DNA of 14,020 nucleotides from Candidatus Aciduliprofundum sp. (lineage in GTDB: Archaea; Thermoplasmatota; Thermoplasmata; Thermoplasmatales; Aciduliprofundaceae), in assembly GCA_015523135.1 (NCBI GenBank), contig WAKY01000075.1, positions 1 through 14,020 on the forward strand. Direction: 5' to 3'. The notes beneath the pieces are model-generated. The model was not told the DNA's origin, did no database searches, and saw only the letters and a program-made list of their open reading frames with translations. Below are positions 1 through 5,269 of this stretch, one piece after another (the stretch's first letter is position 1; every line of letters begins with the position of its first letter). A program made the translations under genes and the position numbers.

Positions 1-370
1 CTCTTATATTGTCAACTTTGTTTCCCTCAAACATGTACATGCCTTTGTATGCATAGTAAGCTACATCATTCTGTATCAATGCTGCCTGTGCATTTCCATC
101 TCCAATCGCCTTTGCATTGGATACGCTTGCTCCACTTGTAACTGCCTTGGCATCTATATCATTCGAATATTTGTTCAACAATTCCGCATATTTAGATCCC
201 AGTGGGAAATAAACTCCGCTTGTTCCTCCTGTATAAATGGTGATGGATACTTTCTCTCCACCACCTCCTCCATTGTTCGGGTTTTGCTGTAGAGCATACC
301 ATGCTCCCGCTCCTATCAGAATGGCAATTACAACAATTACCACTCCTATTATCAATCCTTTGTTATTCAT
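1..370 (-). CDS. TAXI-family TRAP transporter solute-binding protein, N-terminal part (cut by window edge)
   Basis: Reading the minus strand from ATG at 370 gives an uninterrupted 123-codon frame to the window edge, so the C-terminus lies outside. Residues 1-10 are polar, then about 7-27 form one hydrophobic segment (GLIIGVVIVVIAILIGAGAW). A Gly/Asn-rich linker (about 30-37) follows, then KVSITIYTGGTSGVYFPLG, the typical first strand and binding loop of TAXI-type TRAP substrate-binding proteins, and later an SNAKAIGDGNAQAALIQND stretch, also typical. There is no lipobox cysteine, so the protein is probably held outside the membrane by an uncleaved N-terminal anchor. Family members capture a solute, in some cases glutamate or another carboxylate, for a fused DctQM-type permease; the substrate here cannot be told and no permease gene is in view. 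The start is supported by a GAGGGGA purine tract just upstream and a TATA box about 33 nt upstream. It is divergent from the ribosomal protein operon. Confidence 0.8.
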   Translation of the reverse strand, partial: MNNKGLIIGVVIVVIAILIGAGAWYALQQNPNNGGGGGEKVSITIYTGGTSGVYFPLGSKYAELLNKYSNDIDAKAVTSGASVSNAKAIGDGNAQAALIQNDVAYYAYKGMYMFEGNKVDNIR

Positions 371-402
371 CGATTTCCCCTCTCAGAGTTGTAAGATTTG
401 AG

Positions 403-410
403 TTTATAAA
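403..410 (-). promoter_or_regulatory. TATA box for the TAXI binding-protein gene
   Basis: The octamer TTTATAAA sits about 33 nt upstream of the minus-strand ATG at 370, preceded by a purine-rich stretch (CGAAAAG) that could be a BRE. Predicted transcription start is near 380, leaving a short leader that carries the GAGGGGA ribosome binding site. The octamer is its own reverse complement; direction is inferred from the spacing to the gene. Confidence 0.5.
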
Positions 411-512
411 AACTTTTCGGAACACAATTGTATAAAAACATGGAAAATTAGAAAAATAAATGCTCTTCTTTCAACTCTCTTATTTGAACTTAATTTGAAG
501 TTGTAGGAAAAA

Positions 513-520
513 TTTATAAA
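513..520 (+). promoter_or_regulatory. TATA box of the rpl18e-rpl13-rps9-rpoN operon
   Basis: TTTATAAA preceded by GGAAAAA (BRE-like). Transcription would start near 541-545, which leaves a leader of about 22-26 nt before ATG 567 and almost none before ATG 549. This supports the downstream start for rpl18e. It is the only good promoter seen before the operon, so all four genes and probably tRNA-Pro depend on it. Confidence 0.55.
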
Positions 521-553
521 GGGTATGGGCATGGCGACTTAAATTGCAATGTC

Positions 554-560
554 GGAGGAG
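554..560 (+). promoter_or_regulatory. Ribosome binding site that sets the rpl18e start
   Basis: GGAGGAG lies 6 nt before ATG 567. It lies inside the reading frame if the upstream ATG at 549 is used, so its presence argues that 567 is the true initiator. Confidence 0.6.
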
Positions 561-566
561 TCAGAT

Positions 567-920
567 ATGGCGAAAAATAATCCTGAACTAATAAAGCTCC
601 TCACGGAGCTTAGGATACAAGCGAAAAAGAAAAATGCGCCTATCTGGCGAGACATTGCAGAGCGTCTTGAGAGACCTTTGCGTGTCTGGCCAGAGGTAAA
701 TGTAAGTAGAATAGAAAGGTATGCGAATGATGGGGATGTAATTCTCGTGCCAGGTAAGGTTCTTGGCTCTGGGGTTTTAACAAAAAAAGTCACAGTTGCT
801 GCTTGGAAATTCTCTACGAGTGCTAAGGAAAAAATTGAGAGTGCTGGTGGAAAGACTATGACAATAAAGGAGCTTATGAAAAAGAATCCTGAAGGCTCCA
901 ACGTGAGGATAATGGGGTGA
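567..920 (+). CDS. rpl18e: 50S ribosomal protein L18e
   Basis: 117-residue protein of the large ribosomal subunit, of the archaeal/eukaryotic L18e type (structural relative of bacterial L15). It begins MAKNNPELIKLLTELR and carries the family's KKKNAPIWRDIAERLERP segment near residues 20-40. The basic middle has VNVSRIERYANDGD, then VLVPGKVLGSG, and the protein ends with a TIKELMKKNPEGSNVRI-type tail. The length matches the family's roughly 115-125 residues. An in-frame ATG at 549 would add six residues (MSEESD), but a strong GGAGGAG and the TATA spacing favour 567. It is the first gene of a tightly spaced operon; rpl13 starts 4 nt after its stop. In many archaea rpoD (RNA polymerase subunit D) precedes this gene, but here a divergent transporter gene does. 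Identity is secure; only the start is open. Confidence 0.95.
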   Translation: MAKNNPELIKLLTELRIQAKKKNAPIWRDIAERLERPLRVWPEVNVSRIERYANDGDVILVPGKVLGSGVLTKKVTVAAWKFSTSAKEKIESAGGKTMTIKELMKKNPEGSNVRIMG

Positions 921-924
921 TAAC

Positions 925-1341
925 ATGGCTATAATTGATGCTGATAATGCAGTTCTTGGAAGGCTAGCAAGTATAGTAGCAAAGCGTCTGCTCAATGGAG
1001 AAGAGATAACAATTGTTAATGCCGAGAAAGCAGTTATAGTGGGAAACAAATACTCCATAACTGAAAAATATGAGAAAAGGAGAAACATAGGGAGCGTGCG
1101 TAAAGGTCCATACTATCCCACAATGCCCGATAGAATAATACGCAGAACAATAAGAGGCATGCTTCCAATGAAGAAATCCCAAGGCAAAGAGGCTTATAAT
1201 AGATTGAAGGTTTATATGGGAATACCTAAAGAGTATCAGGGTAAAAATTTTGAAGTCATAGATAATGCAAAGAATAATAAACTTGAAGGTTTTATTACTC
1301 TAAAGGATTTGTCAATACAGCTTGGAGCAAAGTTGAGGTGA
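925..1341 (+). CDS. rpl13: 50S ribosomal protein L13
   Basis: 138-residue large-subunit protein of the archaeal L13 (eukaryotic L13a) type. Visible family features are the N-terminal IIDADNAVLGRLAS strand-turn, VAKRLLNGEEITIVNAEKA (about 18-36), and a basic central stretch with GPYYPTMPDRIIRRTIRGML at about 61-80 that contacts 23S rRNA. YNRLKVYMGIP follows, with a short C-terminal helix. The usual archaeal length is 135-155. The start at 925 is preceded by GGGGTGAT overlapping the rpl18e stop, with 3 nt between this site and ATG, the normal arrangement here. It is cotranscribed with rpl18e and rps9, as in most archaea. Confidence 0.96.
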   Translation: MAIIDADNAVLGRLASIVAKRLLNGEEITIVNAEKAVIVGNKYSITEKYEKRRNIGSVRKGPYYPTMPDRIIRRTIRGMLPMKKSQGKEAYNRLKVYMGIPKEYQGKNFEVIDNAKNNKLEGFITLKDLSIQLGAKLR

Positions 1342-1345
1342 TATG

Positions 1346-1744
1346 ATGAAGGTTGCTATTGCAAGTGGTAAGAGAAAGACCGCTATTGCACGGGCGGTTG
1401 TTAAGGATGGAAAAGGAAGAATTCGTGTTAATCATGTACCTTTGGAAATATACCAACCTGAATTAGCCAGACTAACTGTTATGGAGCCTCTTGCACTCAT
1501 TGGAGAGAAAGCAAATAAGATAGATGTGGATGTTAAAGTAAAAGGCGGAGGAGTAATGGGTCAAGCTGAAGCATCCCGCACTGCTGTTGCAAGAGCTTTG
1601 ATGAAATATTTCAACGATCCCGAAATTGAAAAAATATACAAGAGTTATGATAGAACCTTGTTGGTGAATGATGTGCGCCGCAAGTTGCCCAAGCTGCCTC
1701 TGGGCCGCGGTGCAAGGAAGAGGAGGCAGAAGTCCTACAGGTGA
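1346..1744 (+). CDS. rps9: 30S ribosomal protein S9
   Basis: 132-residue small-subunit protein. The N-terminal KVAIASGKRKTAIARAVV segment, the MGQAEASRTAVARAL helix (about 72-86), LLVNDVRRKLPKL, and the basic tail GRGARKRRQKSYR are diagnostic. The tail reaches the ribosomal P site in known structures, and the final Lys-Ser-Tyr/Phe-Arg is nearly universal. Two ATGs stand in tandem at 1343 and 1346. The second is chosen because GAGGTGAT (1335-1342) then sits at the same distance from the ATG as in rpl13; the first would add one Met. The gene starts 4 nt after the rpl13 stop and abuts rpoN. Confidence 0.96.
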   Translation: MKVAIASGKRKTAIARAVVKDGKGRIRVNHVPLEIYQPELARLTVMEPLALIGEKANKIDVDVKVKGGGVMGQAEASRTAVARALMKYFNDPEIEKIYKSYDRTLLVNDVRRKLPKLPLGRGARKRRQKSYR

Positions 1745-1752
1745 TCAAATTG

Positions 1753-1971
1753 ATGATTCCTGTGAGGTGCTTCTCCTGCGGTCGTGTAATCGCTTCTGAC
1801 TACATAGCCTTCGTGAACAAGGTAAACTTGATAAGGGAAACAGAAAATAGAGATCCCACACCAGAGGAGATACAGAAAATATTCGATGAAATAGGTGTAA
1901 AGCGCTATTGCTGCCGCAGGATGATTTTGAGTCATGTAGACCTCATAGAGGATACAATGGCTTTTGACTGA
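1753..1971 (+). CDS. rpoN: DNA-directed RNA polymerase subunit N (Rpb10 homologue)
   Basis: 72-residue zinc-binding subunit of archaeal RNA polymerase, part of the D-L-N-P assembly platform. It begins MIPVRCFSCGRVIASDY, with the first zinc pair at Cys6 and Cys9, and carries the paired Cys53-Cys54 in RYCCRRMILSHVDLIED; this CX2C...CC pattern is the hallmark of RpoN/Rpb10. Length is at the family norm (about 55-75). A GTG at 1741 in frame would give four more residues, but archaeal RpoN usually begins MIPVRCF, and AGGTGATC (1739-1746), overlapping the rps9 stop, serves as its ribosome binding site. rpoK, often the next gene in archaea, is absent; tRNA-Pro follows after 16 nt. Confidence 0.96.
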   Translation: MIPVRCFSCGRVIASDYIAFVNKVNLIRETENRDPTPEEIQKIFDEIGVKRYCCRRMILSHVDLIEDTMAFD

Positions 1972-1987
1972 GGATGCCGAAAGCTAT

Positions 1988-2060
1988 GGGGCCGTAGGGT
2001 AGCTTGGCATCCTACCACCCTGGGGCGGTGGCGACCCGAGTTCAAATCTCGGCGGCCCCA
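1988..2060 (+). tRNA. tRNA-Pro (anticodon GGG)
   Basis: A full cloverleaf can be drawn. The acceptor stem is GGGGCCG/CGGCCCC with discriminator A at 2060. The D stem is GGGT/ATCC, the anticodon stem CCACC (2015-2019)/GGTGG (2027-2031) around loop CTGGGGC with anticodon GGG at 2022-2024, and the T stem CCGAG/CTCGG around TTCAAAT. No CCA is encoded and no intron is present. Between D and anticodon stems there are two linking bases and the variable loop has only four; alternatively the D stem is extended by an A-T pair. No TATA box is seen in the 16 nt after rpoN, so it is probably processed from the ribosomal protein transcript. Confidence 0.93.
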
Positions 2061-2091
2061 CTAAGCCCCATTATTAGGAAAAATTAACGAG

Positions 2092-2096
2092 TTTTT
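2092..2096 (+). terminator. Possible oligo-T terminator after tRNA-Pro
   Basis: A run of five T about 32 nt after the tRNA 3' end, with no stable hairpin before it. Archaeal RNA polymerase can terminate at such T tracts. It is the first T5 after the operon. Confidence 0.35.
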
Positions 2097-2118
2097 GTAT
2101 ATGCAACCATTCTAAAAT

Positions 2119-2123
2119 AAAAA
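2119..2123 (-). terminator. Possible oligo-T terminator of the H+-ATPase gene
   Basis: On the minus strand the sequence after the ATPase stop reads ATCTTTTTATTTTAG, a T5 followed closely by a T4, about 25 nt past the stop codon. No hairpin is needed for termination in archaea. Confidence 0.35.
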
Positions 2124-2147
2124 GATAGTAGGATTGAGTTATTTAGC

Positions 2148-4565
2148 TTAGTATATAGATTTCATATATTTCAAACTCCACGCCTTCACTTGATCAAGTA
2201 CAAACATCCAAATCATTGCATAACCCCATATCAAAGCTATTAACCACCAGTTGATTGGGGATATAAGGATTCCATAAGCAGCTATCAGCGTTGCTATAAC
2301 CTTTGTAACTACTGCAGACCAGAAAAGAGCTCCACTGGGATAAGGCTTGCTCCACAAAAATCTTTCACTTCTAGTAACGAATATGGTCAAATGCCCTGCA
2401 ACTACTAACTTTAAGAATATAAATGTTTGAATCTCTGCAGTGCTTAGATGAAGTATATCACTAGCTATGTATAGCAATAGAAATGAGCTTATTACCCCAG
2501 CAATACCTAAGAGACTCGAGAGCATAAGGACCTTATGCATATTCCATTTCACGGGCTTCTTGTGTATATTCACATTATCGTAGGCAATTGCTAAAATAGG
2601 CACATCATTAAGAAGTGCAATTAGAACAATCATCAAAGCATTAATAGGATAAAAATTAAAAACCATTATTGAAAGAGCTATAAAGAAAAGTACCCTTATT
2701 GTTTCTGTTATTCTGTATACCACATAACTTTCCATTCTTGCAAATATTTTTCTTGCTTCTTTTATAGCATCTGCAATTACAGTTAATCCAGGCTCCAATA
2801 GAGCCACAGAGGCGGCAGCCCGAGCGGCATCTGTTGCACCACTAACAGCAATTCCACAATCTGCCTTTTTCAAAGCAGGAGCATCATTCACTCCATCTCC
2901 TGTCATTGCCACAAGATGTCCCTTTTTCTGTAAAGATTCAACAATTTCATATTTGTGCTCTGGAAATACCTCCGCAAATATATCGGATTCTTCAACAATT
3001 GAAGCAATATCTCTACCACTTTTTCTCCTCTCCTCAAGTTCTCCCATAGAAACAACTTTTTTACCTATGCCAAGCATCTCTCCTATGTGCTTAGCAATAG
3101 ATGCATGATCACCAGTAACCATTTTTATTTTCACACCCATCATTTTTATTGCCTTTACAGCACGAGGTGCATCTGGACGGGGCGGATCAAACAAAGGAAT
3201 TAATCCAACAAATTTCCATACATCATCCTCTTTTATAGCAACTCCCAACGCACGATACCCATGCTTTGCATAACCCTCAACAATTTTCTCTGCCTTTTCT
3301 CTCTCTTCCTTACTTATCTCACATAGATCCAGAATAACTTGTGGAGCCCCCTTTGATACCCTAAAATTTTTCTCTCCTTCAATCTCTGCCTCAGTTCTCT
3401 TTCTCACAGGGTCAAATGGCACGAAATTTTTTTGTCTAAATTTTTTTATTTTATCCTTTAACCCATATTTATCTAGGGAGTTGAGTATTGCCATATCTAT
3501 AGGGTCATTATCTTCTTCTCTAGAAGCAAGAGCTCCATAAAATATTACATCTTCCCTTTCAAAATTTCCAAATCCTATAGGTGTTCCTGGTGTGAGTTTG
3601 TTTTGAGTCAAAGTCCCGGTTTTATCTGAGCACAGGATATCCACACCTGCAAGTTCATCTATCGCAGTCAATTTTCTCACAATAGCCTGTTTCTTTGCTA
3701 GATTGTACGCACCAACAGCCATGGTAACAGATAACACAGCGGGAAGGGCAGCTGGAATAGCAGCAACTGTTAAAACCAAACTAAACCTGAGAGTTTCAAT
3801 AATGCTCTCCTGTCTATAAATGGCAACGAAAAATACTGCAGCCACAAGGATAAGTGCTAGAATAATAAGATAATTTCCAACTTTAAGAATCATTTTCTGA
3901 TAAGTGCTAACGGTTTTTGCCTCTTCCACAAGCTTTACTGTTTTTCCAAAATAAGTATGTAGACCTGTGGCTATAACAACTCCCGTCATCTCACCCTTCT
4001 TAACGATAGAACCAGAAAATAAGATTTCTCCCAATTTTTTTGTCACTGGTAAAGACTCACCTGTTAGAGCAGATTGATCCACACTTAAAAAATCACCATC
4101 TATGAGTTTTATATCCGCAGGAACAATATCACCCATTCTTATTCTTACAATATCTCCAGGAACTACAAATTTTCCAGGAATTACCTTCCATTTCCCATCA
4201 CGAAGAACCCGGGCACGAACAGCCATTTTATTTTGAAGGAAGGAAATTACATCCTCTGCTTTCTTCTCTTCCCAAAACCCAACCACTGCATTTAAAATTA
4301 AAAGAGAGAAAATAATCCAGAAATCTTCCCAATGATGAACTATGATGGATAATACTGCTGCAATTTCAATCATCCATGGTATTGGACCCCAGAAATACGA
4401 TAAAAATTTTAGAACAGGGCTTTTTTTCTTTTCGGGTATTTCATTCAATCCATATTTTTCTACTCTTTTCTTAGCCTCTTCCTCACTTAGCCCAGTTTCT
4501 ATAGATGTGTTGAGATCTTTAAGTGTATCTTCTATACTCATTGCTTTGTAATTCTTTGGGTCCAT
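2148..4565 (-). CDS. Plasma-membrane-type proton-pumping P-type ATPase (P3A)
   Basis: 805-residue P-type ATPase. An N-terminal cytoplasmic part (about 1-58) precedes M1-M2 (about 60-98, with WGPIPWMIEIAA as in fungal and plant H+ pumps). The actuator domain has SALTGES near 165-171, and M3-M4 (about 229-287) contain AAIPAALPAV. The phosphorylation motif SDKTGTLTQNKLT has the aspartyl-phosphate residue at Asp314. The nucleotide domain has KGAP, FDPPRPD and MVTGD, and the hinge is TGDGVNDAPALKKAD at about 555-569. M5-M10 end near 792. Asp653 in M6 (LIALLNDVP) matches the position of the essential proton-carrying Asp of plant pumps, and Asn92 in M2 matches its partner, so protons are the likely substrate. 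The long C-terminal autoinhibitory domain of plant and fungal enzymes is missing. The start is ATG 4565, with AGGTGAT four bases before it; a GTG/ATG cluster at 4574-4571 is less likely. It is a single gene with its own promoter. It probably exports H+ to set potential or internal pH. Confidence 0.93.
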   Translation of the reverse strand: MDPKNYKAMSIEDTLKDLNTSIETGLSEEEAKKRVEKYGLNEIPEKKKSPVLKFLSYFWGPIPWMIEIAAVLSIIVHHWEDFWIIFSLLILNAVVGFWEEKKAEDVISFLQNKMAVRARVLRDGKWKVIPGKFVVPGDIVRIRMGDIVPADIKLIDGDFLSVDQSALTGESLPVTKKLGEILFSGSIVKKGEMTGVVIATGLHTYFGKTVKLVEEAKTVSTYQKMILKVGNYLIILALILVAAVFFVAIYRQESIIETLRFSLVLTVAAIPAALPAVLSVTMAVGAYNLAKKQAIVRKLTAIDELAGVDILCSDKTGTLTQNKLTPGTPIGFGNFEREDVIFYGALASREEDNDPIDMAILNSLDKYGLKDKIKKFRQKNFVPFDPVRKRTEAEIEGEKNFRVSKGAPQVILDLCEISKEEREKAEKIVEGYAKHGYRALGVAIKEDDVWKFVGLIPLFDPPRPDAPRAVKAIKMMGVKIKMVTGDHASIAKHIGEMLGIGKKVVSMGELEERRKSGRDIASIVEESDIFAEVFPEHKYEIVESLQKKGHLVAMTGDGVNDAPALKKADCGIAVSGATDAARAAASVALLEPGLTVIADAIKEARKIFARMESYVVYRITETIRVLFFIALSIMVFNFYPINALMIVLIALLNDVPILAIAYDNVNIHKKPVKWNMHKVLMLSSLLGIAGVISSFLLLYIASDILHLSTAEIQTFIFLKLVVAGHLTIFVTRSERFLWSKPYPSGALFWSAVVTKVIATLIAAYGILISPINWWLIALIWGYAMIWMFVLDQVKAWSLKYMKSIY

Positions 4566-4601
4566 GAACATCACCTAAAAAGGGCATGATACTTGTTGCT
4601 C

Positions 4602-4610
4602 ATATATTTA
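4602..4610 (-). promoter_or_regulatory. TATA box of the H+-ATPase gene
   Basis: On the minus strand GTTAAATATATG lies about 40 nt before ATG 4565. The expected start near 4579 leaves a leader of about 14 nt that contains the AGGTGAT ribosome binding site. Confidence 0.45.
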
Positions 4611-4668
4611 ACTCTAAATTTACGGTTTCTCTTCCCACTCTTCCTTTAAAATCTTTTGGGATAAAACA

Positions 4669-4687
4669 CTTTTCTTTCTAAGAAAAG
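4669..4687 (-). terminator. 8-bp perfect inverted repeat after tRNA-Gly, possible terminator
   Basis: CTTTTCTT (4669-4676) and AAGAAAAG (4680-4687) form a perfect stem with a 3-nt loop, starting 8 nt beyond the tRNA-Gly 3' end on the minus strand. The minus-strand arms are T-rich (CTTTTCTT, then TGTTTTA), which would suit archaeal termination and keep tRNA transcription out of the ATPase promoter. The stem is A/T-rich and weak, so the T tracts may matter more than the hairpin. Confidence 0.4.
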
Positions 4688-4694
4688 GGTTCAA

Positions 4695-4767
4695 TGCAGG
4701 CGCCGGGATTTGAACCCGGGCTAAGGGCTTGGAAGGCCCTTGTGCTGCCAGACTACACTACGCCTGC
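4695..4767 (-). tRNA. tRNA-Gly (anticodon UCC)
   Basis: Read on the minus strand, the acceptor stem is GCAGGCG/CGCCTGC with discriminator A (4695). The D stem is GTGT/GCAC with an AGTCTGGCA loop, the anticodon stem AGGGC/GCCCT around loop CTTCCAA (anticodon TCC, complement of 4731-4733), the variable loop TAGC, and the T arm CCGGG-TTCAAAT-CCCGG. It is 73 nt, has no intron and no encoded CCA. It decodes GGA and, by wobble, other GGN codons. A TATA box lies at the expected distance upstream, so it is transcribed alone. Confidence 0.95.
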
Positions 4768-4791
4768 TTAAAATCGGAAATAATAAGGGGA

Positions 4792-4799
4792 TATATAAA
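4792..4799 (-). promoter_or_regulatory. TATA box of tRNA-Gly
   Basis: TTTATATA on the minus strand, 25-32 nt upstream of the mature tRNA 5' end at 4767, an almost ideal archaeal stable-RNA promoter. Transcription would start within a few bases of the mature end. Confidence 0.65.
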
Positions 4800-4823
4800 T
4801 TTGGCGATGTTGCCAAGCCAAAA

Positions 4824-4831
4824 TTTAAATA
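4824..4831 (+). promoter_or_regulatory. TATA box of the lsm-rpl37e-purF operon
   Basis: TTTAAATA preceded by CCAAAA, about 35 nt before ATG 4863. The predicted start near 4852-4856 leaves a very short leader. It lies back to back with the tRNA-Gly promoter about 25 bp away. Confidence 0.5.
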
Positions 4832-4862
4832 GGGGAAGTAAATAAAGGGCTTAGTGGTAAAT

Positions 4863-5090
4863 ATGGTGGAACAGCTAAAGCCTCTACATGTTCTCCACGA
4901 GAGCTTGAACAAACCGGTATTGGTAGCTATGAAGGGAAACAAGGAGTACAGAGGAGTCCTAGATGGCTACGATCAACATTTGAATCTCGTGCTTAAAAAT
5001 GTAGAGGAAATAATAAATGGTGAATCAAAAGGCGTGCATAATGTTGTGATAGTTAGAGGAGATAATGTAATTTACATATCCCCACCATGA
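4863..5090 (+). CDS. Sm-like archaeal protein (Lsm/SmAP)
   Basis: 75-residue Sm-fold protein, expected to form a ring (usually a heptamer) that binds U-rich RNA. A short N-terminal helix (LKPLHVLHESLN, about 5-16) is followed by the Sm1 motif VLVAMKGNKEYRGVLDGYDQHLNLVL (about 19-44), including the Asp-X-His/Asn RNA-contact region DQHLN. The Sm2 motif VIVRGDNVIYIS at about 62-73 carries the Arg-Gly-Asp/Asn signature. Length is normal. The start at ATG 4863 follows a weak GTGGT; a GTG at 4854 in frame would add three residues and would need a leaderless message. It is linked to rpl37e (11 nt) and purF, a gene order known in several euryarchaea. RNA-processing or regulatory targets cannot be read from the sequence. 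Confidence 0.93.
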   Translation: MVEQLKPLHVLHESLNKPVLVAMKGNKEYRGVLDGYDQHLNLVLKNVEEIINGESKGVHNVVIVRGDNVIYISPP

Positions 5091-5101
5091 GGTGATTTAA
5101 G

Positions 5102-5269
5102 ATGACTAAAGGTACAGCTTCAATGGGTAAAAGAAACAGAAAGCCGACTCATATAGTTTGTAGAAGATGCGGTCATAAGACGTATAATATTCATACAAAG
5201 AGGTGCTCTCACTGTGGTTATCCCGCCCCAAGAATGCGCTCATACTCCTGGGCAAAGAAAAAGAAATGA
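5102..5269 (+). CDS. rpl37e: 50S ribosomal protein L37e
   Basis: 55-residue zinc-ribbon ribosomal protein: MTKGTASMGKRNRKPTHIVC, then Cys20-X2-Cys23 (CRRCG) and Cys35-X2-Cys38 (CSHCG), then YPAPRMRSYSWAKKKK. Start, zinc pairs and basic tail are all typical of archaeal/eukaryotic L37e, and the length of 55 is within the norm. AGGTGAT at 5090-5096, overlapping the lsm stop, is its ribosome binding site. Its last 56 nt also encode the N-terminus of PurF in another frame, so its 3' end is under double constraint. Confidence 0.96.
   Translation: MTKGTASMGKRNRKPTHIVCRRCGHKTYNIHTKRCSHCGYPAPRMRSYSWAKKKK
5200..5205 (+). promoter_or_regulatory. Ribosome binding site for purF inside rpl37e
   Basis: GAGGTG lies 8 nt before the GTG at 5214, within the rpl37e coding region (Lys-Arg-Cys codons). 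The spacing is within the range used by other genes of this window (5-9 nt after GGTG). It is the main sequence support for GTG 5214 as the purF initiator. Confidence 0.45.

Noticed and set aside
549..566. Upstream ATG for rpl18e
   Set aside because: It would place the GGAGGAG inside the gene and leave almost no leader after the TATA box.
539..901. 120-codon minus-strand frame over rpl18e
   Set aside because: Antisense shadow of rpl18e with no ribosome binding site or recognisable product.
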